Shown in pieces: positions 15,706 through 21,626 of a stretch of 21,626 nt of DNA. Position 1 is the stretch's first letter. Every line of letters begins with the position of its first letter. Origin of the DNA: DAOTZS01 sp034434335 (lineage in GTDB: Bacteria; Chloroflexota; Anaerolineae; CG2-30-64-16); assembly GCA_034434335.1 (NCBI GenBank), contig DAOTZS010000093.1, forward strand, positions 1-21,626. The letters are read 5' to 3'. The position numbers and the translations under genes are program-made. A model generated the notes under the pieces. It ran no database searches, had not been told where the DNA came from, and saw only the letters and a list, made by a program, of their open reading frames with translations.

Positions 15706-15777
15706 AAAGACGGCCCAGGCGAAGGCCCGCTGTTGCAACTGATAAACTGCTGACGCTCTGCAACAGGACATCATGCG

Positions 15778-18018
15778 GTGAAAGTCCTTCGAGACGAAGT
15801 GGTGGGCCTGGCGGCCCTCATTATCGGGCTGGTGGCCTTGCTGCTGCTGATGCCGGGGCTGTTTAGCCCCGGTGGCCCGGCCTTGCTGCGCGTCTTATTG
15901 GGATGGGGAGCTGTCCCCGCTGTCGTGGGGTTGGTGGTGGGGGGGATCGGGCTGATTTTTGCCCCCAAGATGGGATGGCAGGTGCGCTGGGAGGGGGTTG
16001 CCGGCAGCGAGTTGCTTTTCGTTGCCCTGCTGGCCCTTTCACACCTTGGCACTAAAGAGCCCCTGGCGGCCGCCTTGGGTGGCCAGGGCGGTGGCGTGGT
16101 GGGTTGGGCGGTGGCACAGTTTTTGAGCTTGTGGCTGCCCGGTCCCCTGGCGCGCGTTGCGTTGGGGGTAGTTGTGGTGGGGGCTGCCTGGCTGATCTGG
16201 CAGGCCCTGCCGGCTGCCTGGACAGCCCCGGCGCGGTTGGCCTGGAAGGGAGCCCTACGGAGCCTGGAACAAGGCTGGGCTATCGTCTTGCCCAGGGTGC
16301 CAATTTGGGCCGATGCTGCCAGCCAGGGGCTGCTGAACGTATTGCGCAACCTGCGGCCGGAGCTGCCCGGCACCTCGCCTGGCCGTGGCGCCTCTCAGCC
16401 CAGGGCCCCCGCAGCTCCAACCCCTGCCCGTGCCAGGCCATCCCCCAAGAAAGCGGCTCCTCCCGTTAGCAAGGAGCCTGCGGCCACAAGCCGCGGGGCG
16501 CGACGCGAGGCAGCACAGCCACGTCAGCAGCCGCGGCCAGTCGCCCCACCTTCCCCACCAGCTGGACCCCTGGCCCGGCGGGGCGGACTGCCCCCCCTTG
16601 ACCTGCTCAAGCCCGATGAGGGCCACCCCAATAGCAACGCCGACGTGCGTCAGCGGGCCCAGATCCTCAAACAGACCCTGGCCGAGTTCGGCATCCCGGT
16701 GGAGGTGGTGAGCATCAAGGAGGGCCCGGTGGTGACCCAGTTTGGGCTCGAACCGGGCGAGATCGTGCGGGAGCTGCGCAATGGCGAGATCCGCCGGCGC
16801 CGTGTCTCGGTGGCCAGCATCCTACGGCTGAGCAATGACCTGGCGTTGGCGCTGGCTGCTCCCTCGATCCGCATTGAGGCCCCTGTGCCGGGCCGGCCCT
16901 ATGTGGGAGTGGAAGTCCCCAATACTACCAAGACCCTGGTTTCCCTGCGCAGCATCCTGACGTCGCGCGAGTTCGGCCGCATGAGGTCACCCCTGGCAGC
17001 CGCGCTGGGCCGTGACGTCTCGGGCGACCCGGTGGTCATAGACCTGGCCAGCCTGCCCCATCTGCTGATCGCCGGAGCCACCGGCTCGGGGAAGTCGGTC
17101 TGCATCAACGCTATTATCTGCAGCCTGCTCATGAACAATGGCCCCGAGACCGTGCGCTTTATCATGGTAGACCCCAAGATGGTGGAGTTGCCGGCCTACA
17201 ACGGTATCCCGCACCTGTTGGGGCCAGTGATTACCGACGTCACCCAGGTAAGGAGCGCGCTGGCGTGGCTAACCTTGCAAATGGACGACCGCTATCGGCT
17301 CTTCAGCGATAACGGTGTGCGCAACATCGTGGAGTTCAACCGCAAGGCAGCCAAGGCGCGCCTGCTGGAGCCGTTGCCCTATATCATCCTGGTCATTGAT
17401 GAGCTGGCCGATCTGATGATGACCGCGGCCGATGAAGTCGAGCGCCAGATCTGCCGGCTGGCCCAGATGGCGCGGGCGACCGGCATCCACCTGGTGCTGG
17501 CCACCCAGCGCCCCAGCGTGGATGTCATCACCGGGCTGATCAAGGCCAATTTCCCGGCGCGCATCGCTTTCGCCGTCACCTCGCAGGTGGACAGCCGGGT
17601 GATCCTGGATACCCCGGGGGCGGAGAAGCTGTTAGGGCGAGGAGATATGCTCTACATGGCCCCTGACGCGGCCAGGCTGGCCCGCATCCAGGGTTGCTTC
17701 GTATCGGACCAGGAGATAGATGCCATCGTGGAATTCTGGCGCGCGGCGCGGGATACCAGCCAGGTGGAGCAGGCTGCACCGTGGGCCGGCCTGTTAGACG
17801 AGATGGAAGGGCAGGACGAATTGTTAGAGCAGGCCCTGGAACTGCTGGAGGGCAAAAGCCACGTGTCAACCTCTCTGTTACAGCGGCAACTGCGCATCGG
17901 CTTCCCGCGTGCAGCCCGGCTGATGGAACAACTCGAGGAGATGGGCGTAGTTGGGCCCGACGAAGGCGGGGGTCGCAGCCGCGCTGTGCTGTTGTCGCAA
18001 GCTGACCAGACGCCATAG
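15778..18018 (+). CDS. ftsK: DNA translocase FtsK/SpoIIIE
   Basis: This 746-residue protein pumps DNA through the closing division septum. The N-terminal 170 residues are membrane-spanning (LAALIIGLVALLLLMPG and three more hydrophobic stretches). A Pro/Ala/Arg-rich linker (about 200-265) follows. The alpha subdomain precedes the RecA-like motor with Walker A GATGSGKS (433-440), Walker B YIILVIDELADLM (535-547) and LATQRPSVDVITGLIKANFP. The C-terminal winged-helix gamma domain, which reads chromosome polarity sequences, spans about 680-740 (STSLLQRQLRIGFPRAARLM). The start is GTG at 15778; a nearby ATG at 15774 opens only a two-codon frame. It is last in the run after the S1 gene and ends 12 bp before a 32-bp palindrome. 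Confidence 0.95.
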   Translation: MKVLRDEVVGLAALIIGLVALLLLMPGLFSPGGPALLRVLLGWGAVPAVVGLVVGGIGLIFAPKMGWQVRWEGVAGSELLFVALLALSHLGTKEPLAAALGGQGGGVVGWAVAQFLSLWLPGPLARVALGVVVVGAAWLIWQALPAAWTAPARLAWKGALRSLEQGWAIVLPRVPIWADAASQGLLNVLRNLRPELPGTSPGRGASQPRAPAAPTPARARPSPKKAAPPVSKEPAATSRGARREAAQPRQQPRPVAPPSPPAGPLARRGGLPPLDLLKPDEGHPNSNADVRQRAQILKQTLAEFGIPVEVVSIKEGPVVTQFGLEPGEIVRELRNGEIRRRRVSVASILRLSNDLALALAAPSIRIEAPVPGRPYVGVEVPNTTKTLVSLRSILTSREFGRMRSPLAAALGRDVSGDPVVIDLASLPHLLIAGATGSGKSVCINAIICSLLMNNGPETVRFIMVDPKMVELPAYNGIPHLLGPVITDVTQVRSALAWLTLQMDDRYRLFSDNGVRNIVEFNRKAAKARLLEPLPYIILVIDELADLMMTAADEVERQICRLAQMARATGIHLVLATQRPSVDVITGLIKANFPARIAFAVTSQVDSRVILDTPGAEKLLGRGDMLYMAPDAARLARIQGCFVSDQEIDAIVEFWRAARDTSQVEQAAPWAGLLDEMEGQDELLEQALELLEGKSHVSTSLLQRQLRIGFPRAARLMEQLEEMGVVGPDEGGGRSRAVLLSQADQTP

Positions 18019-18029
18019 TCAGCTTCTGG

Positions 18030-18061
18030 GTCTCCCGCAGGCTCTAGAGCCTGCGGGAGAC
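18030..18061. terminator. Perfect 32-bp palindrome between convergent ftsK and YbjN-like genes
   Basis: Bases 18030-18045 (GTCTCCCGCAGGCTCT) are exactly complementary to 18046-18061, giving a 16-bp stem. It lies 11 bp after the ftsK stop codon and 6 bp after the convergent YbjN-like gene. On the plus strand it is followed by TCGCTTTTA, a weak T-run. A bidirectional terminator is the simplest reading. Confidence 0.75.
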
Positions 18062-18067
18062 TCGCTT

Positions 18068-18460
18068 TTACTGCAGGAATCTCCCCACATCGGGCGCGGT
18101 AAAGAGGTGATCAATATCACCGTTGACCAGGTCCATGAAGTGCCCAAAGCTGACCCTGTCATAGCTGTTGGGGTGCCACGCCTCGATAAATAGATCGGAT
18201 TCCTCGTCTGCGTAGAAACGGACGACAGCCGCCTTCTGGTTCAAGGAATTGATCAGGGAAAGATAACCGACCCGGTTCTTCCTTGCCTCATCCTTGCAGC
18301 CGAAGATAGAAGTGAAGAGGATTCCTCCCTCAAAAGGGCGCAGCACCAGGTCGGCCTTGCGGGCATGCCTGGCCCTCACCTTCTCCTCGTCCCGGGTGAC
18401 CTCGTAGCCCAGGAACTCCAGATGCGTGCTCATCTGATCCAGCACCGGATTGACGGCCAT
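18068..18460 (-). CDS. YbjN-like sensory/chaperone-fold protein
   Basis: The 130-residue soluble protein has no signal peptide or membrane segment. Its pattern (VLDQMSTHLEFLGYEVTRDE, LSLINSLNQKAAVVRFYADE, DRVSFGHFMDLVNGDIDHLF) fits the YbjN / type III secretion-chaperone-like fold. Proteins of this fold are small putative regulators or protein-binding factors with no enzyme activity known. The ATG at 18460 is chosen because AGGAGG lies 5 nt upstream; the frame stays open to 18577, but that extra part overlaps the promoter. It is convergent with ftsK and has its own promoter at 18548-18577. The family assignment rests on pattern only. Confidence 0.7.
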   Translation of the reverse strand: MAVNPVLDQMSTHLEFLGYEVTRDEEKVRARHARKADLVLRPFEGGILFTSIFGCKDEARKNRVGYLSLINSLNQKAAVVRFYADEESDLFIEAWHPNSYDRVSFGHFMDLVNGDIDHLFTAPDVGRFLQ

Positions 18461-18547
18461 TGAAACCTCCTGCGTAAAGTGGCAAACGGACAGCTCCCCC
18501 GAGAAGCTGCGGCAAGCTCGATAGTTTTCTGGTCTATCCTGACCCAC

Positions 18548-18577
18548 ATGATACCACTTTTGAACCATCCCTGGCAA
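18548..18577 (-). promoter_or_regulatory. Sigma-70-type promoter of the YbjN-like gene
   Basis: On the minus strand TTGCCA (18577-18572) and TATCAT (18553-18548) are separated by 18 bp, each one base from consensus. It begins 16 bp after the stop codon of the HExxH gene and leaves a leader of roughly 80 nt before the start at 18460. Confidence 0.7.
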
Positions 18578-18592
18578 GAGAAGAGCGTTTCA

Positions 18593-18967
18593 TCATTGGG
18601 CTACGAAAGGTTTAGCTATCAGGAAGGGAAGCGTTGACAACGGAATGCAGTAGGGGGCAAGGAAATAGAACAGAAGGAACGGATTGCAGCCGTTGTGGCC
18701 TTCTACCTCGGTCAGGCCCCCATTCGATCTTGCCTCTATATAGGTGATCGGCCCTACCAACAGACACCCCACGCAAGCGTGCGTTAACTCGTGCAAGGTC
18801 GTTTCGAGGAACCCGGTGACAGCGCCGCCGAGGATCGCTCCGATGAGTGCGGAGATTAGCAAGCCGAGCCCAAAATATGTCAAGCCGGATGAACTGAGGG
18901 CGGCCGCGATGAAATTCAGCCCCTCGACCCAGAAGGATAAGAGCAAAGGGGCCAGCAACAGGAACAT
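18593..18967 (-). CDS. Small membrane HExxH protein (M50-like), 5' end displaced by an inserted element
   Basis: The remaining frame encodes 124 residues: a hydrophobic N terminus (FLLLAPLLLSF), a second membrane segment (GLGLLISALIGAILGGAV), HELTH at residues 59-63 as a zinc-binding HExxH motif, and a third segment (NPFLLFYFLAPYCIPLSTL). Placing HExxH at the start of a membrane helix is typical of intramembrane M50 metallopeptidases, but the third metal ligand is not clear and the protein is short. Peptidase activity is therefore only inferred. The original start codon was most likely the ATG at 19162: removing the 163-bp element at 18982-19144 and one 8-bp duplicate restores MNRLLYFLMFLLLAP in frame. 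With the element in place a TAG in its terminal repeat cuts this frame, and the ATG at 18967 has no visible ribosome-binding site. It may be inactive. Confidence 0.6.
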   Translation of the reverse strand: MFLLLAPLLLSFWVEGLNFIAAALSSSGLTYFGLGLLISALIGAILGGAVTGFLETTLHELTHACVGCLLVGPITYIEARSNGGLTEVEGHNGCNPFLLFYFLAPYCIPLSTLPFLIAKPFVAQ

Positions 18968-18981
18968 CAGGAAGTACAGAA

Positions 18982-19144
18982 GTAACTATTCAGGCCGATT
19001 GAAATCGCCCATCCTGGGCACTACATGCCGGGTGTCGGCCTCCGCCGACACCCGGCATGTATGTATCATGAGAAAGGTCGGCGAAGGCCGACCACTGGCC
19101 GCAGGCCCAAAAAGGGTGACTTCCAGTCACCGCTGAATAGTTAC
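18982..19144. mobile_element. 163-bp MITE-like element with 12-bp terminal inverted repeats and 8-bp target duplication
   Basis: The ends are perfect inverted repeats: GTAACTATTCAG (18982-18993) and CTGAATAGTTAC (19133-19144). The direct repeat GTACAGAA flanks it on both sides (18974-18981 and 19145-19152). The inside has no ORF but five stem-loops: 18996-19007, 19007-19019, a large one at 19022-19061 (18-bp stem, 4-nt loop), 19076-19093 and 19115-19131. Ends starting GTAA with 8-bp duplications are characteristic of IS66-family transposition, so mobilisation by such a transposase is a reasonable inference. It interrupts the 5' end of the HExxH gene. Confidence 0.88.
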
Positions 19145-19158
19145 GTACAGAAGACGGT

Positions 19159-19260
19159 TCATGCCTGGCTGTGGTCAAAGGAATATGCAGCATGGCCGGT
19201 GGCGGGCAGGTCGCCCCACTCCGGCATGCCCGCCACCTGCGCTGCTACGGCGGCTTCCAT
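19159..19260 (-). CDS. Possible 33-residue ORF coupled by ATGA overlap to the HExxH gene
   Basis: From the ATG at 19260 a 33-codon frame (MEAAVAAQVAGMPEWGDLPA...) ends in TGA at 19161-19159. That stop overlaps the reconstructed start codon of the HExxH gene as ATGA, a common translational-coupling arrangement. The frame is open for eight codons further upstream. No proper ribosome-binding site is visible: GAGG touches the ATG. The product is not recognised. The frame also covers an 11-bp inverted repeat (19198-19208 / 19227-19237). It may be a real small gene or the remnant of one. Confidence 0.3.
   Translation of the reverse strand: MEAAVAAQVAGMPEWGDLPATGHAAYSFDHSQA
19198..19237. repeat. 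11-bp inverted repeat GGTGGCGGGCA / TGCCCGCCACC
   Basis: Perfect 11-bp arms with an 18-nt spacer lie downstream of the FG-GAP gene, in the 337-bp stretch between it and the HExxH ORF. No T-run follows on the minus strand, so it is a weak terminator candidate. It overlaps the possible 33-residue ORF. Confidence 0.5.
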
Positions 19261-19304
19261 CCTCACGGTGTCCAGCAGGAGTCAGTCACTGCCGGACAGA
19301 CACC

Positions 19305-21626
19305 TTAGCGGCTCCTCACTATCACTGGCAGCCAGCGCAGCCACGGCCGGCGCGCCTGGTAGTAACCCGTCCGCGCCGGGTCGTAGCGGAACATGGGCCA
19401 CTCCAGCGCCTCAGGTCCGAGAGAGCCCGGCAGATCGAAGGCATATACGGCGTAGTCGTAGGAACCCGCGGCCAGTTCGACATCGCCGTCCCCATCCAGA
19501 TCGCCCAGGGCGGGGCCAGAGGTGACGTTGTAGCCGGTGCGGATGGGGAAGCCTGCCACCCGCCTGCCGTCGGCGTGCCAGGCATAGATGCGGTAATCGT
19601 TGGCGCCGACCACCACCTCCATGCGGCCGTCACCGTCGAGGTCTCCGATAGCCGGCGCCGAGCCGACCCCGCGCAACATCCCGCTGATGTGCACAGGCCA
19701 GCCGGCCACCGGCGTGCCATCGGCGTGCCAGGCATGGATGTAGCCGTTTTCTGCCCCGACCACGACCTCCAGGCCCAGGCGGCCATCGAGATCCCCCACC
19801 GTCGGCTGGGCTGTGATGGCTGCTCCCACGCTCTGGGGCCAGCCAGGGAAGGGGGTTCCCCACGGGGTGAAGACGTACACCTGGCCCCAGTAGCTGGCCA
19901 CGATCACCTCGGGCAGGCGGTCGAAGTCCAGGTCGGCCAGCACGGGCGAGGCGAAGACCCCTGACCAGGGCGGCGCCGGCAGGGTCACGGGCCAGCCGCT
20001 GACCGGCCGGCCGTCGTGGTGCCAGGCGAAGACCCAGCCGCGATGGCCGTTGGGGCACAGCGTCGCTGTGCCCGTACACCGAAGACCTTCCCAGGTGCCG
20101 ACCACGATTTCCAGATCCTGGTCGCCATCCAGGTTGCCCACGGCCGGCGAGGCAACGATCCAATGGCCGGTGGAGATGGGCCAGCCAGAGAGCACCTGGC
20201 CCCGATGGTCCCAGACCCAGACGCGGCCATCCTCGGCCGCGGCGATCACGTTCTTGCCCAGCACCTCAGGGAAGGGGTTGAGCCGGGCAATGACCGGCGT
20301 GGCCACCAGGGGAGACAGGATGTTGATCGGCCAGCCGGGCAGCAGCATGCCCAGGCTATTCCAGGCATACACCTGGGGCTCGAAGTGCTCACCGCGCACC
20401 CGCGCCGCGGCCACAATATCCGGCACCTTGTCTTCGTCCACATCTCCCACGGCCGGCGAGGCCCAAACCGGCCCGATCTCCTGCGGCCAACCCAGGAGCA
20501 GGCGCCCACCCTGGTCCCAGGCATAGACCTTGCCGTCCAGTGAACCGATGACCAGGGACAGGCCGGGCACCACGGGGTCGGGGACGGTGCCATCGTAGCC
20601 CAGGTCGGCCAGCGCGGGGGAGCCCCAGATCGAGCCGGCGGTGAGCTGCGGCCAGCCGGGGTGGTCAGCGGGGTTGGTGCGGTCGGTCAGAGGGGCGCTG
20701 AAGGGGGAGAGGTTGCCGGAGGTGTCCACGGCTCGCAGGAGGTAACGATAGGCCAGGTCGCGGCCCAGGCCGGTATCCAGCCAGCGGCTGGAGCGGGCAA
20801 GGAAGTCGGGGTTGAGCAGCCGCAGCCCGCCCGGCTCGTCGCGGTAGACCCGGTAGCCGGCCAGGTCGGGCTCCGGGTTGGGCTGCCAGGTGAGCAGCAT
20901 GGCGGTGCGCTCGGGCAGGGTGTCGGCGCCCGTCGGCGCGGCCGGCGGGCTGGTGAGCTCGAAGGGGTCGTGCCGCCAGGCGTGATCATAGCGGTCGCGC
21001 GCCTCGAGGGCGAAGGTCAGGTCGGGCTGGCCCGGCCAGTCGGCACGCACCTTGATGAGGAAGCGCTCAATGGGCACAACTGTGGTCCCCGCTGGCACGT
21101 TCCCCACAGTGACCTTACCGCGCACCACAATGGCCCAGGGGGTGAGGGAGGTCAACGTGGCAACCACGCCATCGGCATCGCCATCCCCAACGTTGCGCCA
21201 GGGCAGGCTGAGCTCGGCCCACTCGCCCGGCTCCAGGCGGCCGTTGCCGTTCTGATCGTAGATGCCGTTGGGCGGCCAGTGGGCCAGCTCGGGCCGGGCC
21301 ACGGGCACCTCGAAGCGGCTGACCCAGCGCCCGGGCAGGGGCCCGTGGTAGATCGTCAGGGTCGCATGGATGCTCTGTCCGGCCGGGAAAGCGGGGTCTA
21401 CCCGCAGGGCAAAGGGCGGCTGGCCCCAGCGGGACCCACCGCCGGGGATCTCGCCGAAGGCGGACGTAGCACCCGTGACCTGCACCAGGTTACTGCCCGG
21501 CCAGCGCGAGGCGAAATCCAGCCCGTCCTCATCGGCGCCCTCCGCATGGCTCCAGAAGCGCGCGGCTGTGCTACCATAGATTGCAAAGCCGTCGCCAGCT
21601 TCCAGGCTGTAGCCCTGCACATCCCG
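19305..21626 (-). CDS. Secreted FG-GAP/VCBS-type beta-propeller protein (5' end outside window)
   Basis: The frame is open to the window edge, so the N terminus and any signal peptide are missing; 773 codons are visible. From the edge there is a beta-rich domain, then a calcium-loop-like segment DQNGNGRLEPGE with a following NVGDGDADG stretch. A fibronectin-III-like domain (TAMLLTWQPNPEPDLAGYRV, later YLLRAVDTSGN) comes next. A propeller of about eight FG-GAP blades occupies roughly 20650-19340, each blade with SPA(V/I)GDLDGDG-type, VVG-type, YAWH-type and GWP-type parts. Blade 4 has an insert with two cysteines (RCTGTATLCPNG). The protein ends WLPVIVRSR, similar to YLPLV-type segments of exported Chloroflexota proteins. 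A cell-surface adhesion or polymer-binding role is likely; no enzyme domain is visible in this part. Confidence 0.88.
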   Translation of the reverse strand, partial: RDVQGYSLEAGDGFAIYGSTAARFWSHAEGADEDGLDFASRWPGSNLVQVTGATSAFGEIPGGGSRWGQPPFALRVDPAFPAGQSIHATLTIYHGPLPGRWVSRFEVPVARPELAHWPPNGIYDQNGNGRLEPGEWAELSLPWRNVGDGDADGVVATLTSLTPWAIVVRGKVTVGNVPAGTTVVPIERFLIKVRADWPGQPDLTFALEARDRYDHAWRHDPFELTSPPAAPTGADTLPERTAMLLTWQPNPEPDLAGYRVYRDEPGGLRLLNPDFLARSSRWLDTGLGRDLAYRYLLRAVDTSGNLSPFSAPLTDRTNPADHPGWPQLTAGSIWGSPALADLGYDGTVPDPVVPGLSLVIGSLDGKVYAWDQGGRLLLGWPQEIGPVWASPAVGDVDEDKVPDIVAAARVRGEHFEPQVYAWNSLGMLLPGWPINILSPLVATPVIARLNPFPEVLGKNVIAAAEDGRVWVWDHRGQVLSGWPISTGHWIVASPAVGNLDGDQDLEIVVGTWEGLRCTGTATLCPNGHRGWVFAWHHDGRPVSGWPVTLPAPPWSGVFASPVLADLDFDRLPEVIVASYWGQVYVFTPWGTPFPGWPQSVGAAITAQPTVGDLDGRLGLEVVVGAENGYIHAWHADGTPVAGWPVHISGMLRGVGSAPAIGDLDGDGRMEVVVGANDYRIYAWHADGRRVAGFPIRTGYNVTSGPALGDLDGDGDVELAAGSYDYAVYAFDLPGSLGPEALEWPMFRYDPARTGYYQARRPWLRWLPVIVRSR

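Noticed and set aside
15730..15766. Inverted repeat CTGTTGCA / TGCAACAG between the S1 and ftsK genes as a terminator
   Set aside because: The loop is 21 nt, the stem only 8 bp and there is no T-run; co-transcription into ftsK remains more likely.
18982..19144. Hairpin cluster as a terminator or a structured RNA gene
   Set aside because: Perfect terminal repeats and an exact 8-bp flanking duplication explain the block better as an inserted element, although its hairpins could still affect transcription.

Overview
The window is GC-rich and its gene set points to a Chloroflexota bacterium, most likely of the Anaerolineae group. This is an inference. The supporting signs are exported lipoproteins with Thr/Pro/Ala-rich linkers, secreted proteins carrying a YLPLV-type segment, a four-helix-bundle (S23/IVP) gene, a sensor with a histidine-kinase-type membrane domain, and abundant palindromic intergenic repeats. 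No rRNA, tRNA or CRISPR array was seen.

Left part (1-6843), all on the minus strand. A pyruvate:ferredoxin oxidoreductase gene (nifJ) is followed 13 bp later by a dihydroorotate-dehydrogenase-like gene. The pair ends at a textbook intrinsic terminator (2259-2287). A second unit then starts with a HutC-type GntR regulator, preceded by a 15-bp palindrome, and continues with a divergent aspartate carbamoyltransferase gene (pyrB). Past pyrB lie a tandem 8-bp repeat that includes the pyrB stop codon and an S23-family gene broken by an in-frame TGA.

Middle part (6844-12034). A 385-bp divergent spacer holds a G-rich tract between inverted repeats and a second palindromic repeat. Plus-strand genes follow: a secreted phospholipase-D-superfamily protein with an N-terminal lamin-tail-like domain, then two tandem sugar-type ABC solute-binding lipoproteins with no permease or ATPase genes beside them.

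Right-middle part (12035-18018), plus strand. A good promoter (TTGCCA-17-TAGAAT) precedes a compact run: GNAT acetyltransferase, a polytopic membrane/GAF/HTH protein without a kinase domain, a triple-S1 RNA-binding protein and the DNA translocase FtsK. A perfect 32-bp palindrome ends the run and separates it from a convergent minus-strand gene.

Right end (18068-21626), minus strand. Reading in the direction of transcription there is a partial secreted FG-GAP/beta-propeller protein cut by the window edge, a possible 33-codon ORF, a small membrane HExxH (M50-like) gene, and a YbjN-like gene with its own promoter. The HExxH gene has a 163-bp MITE-like element inserted at its sixth codon. The element has 12-bp perfect terminal inverted repeats and an 8-bp target duplication, so the original reading frame can be reconstructed exactly. 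This is the most striking observation in the window.
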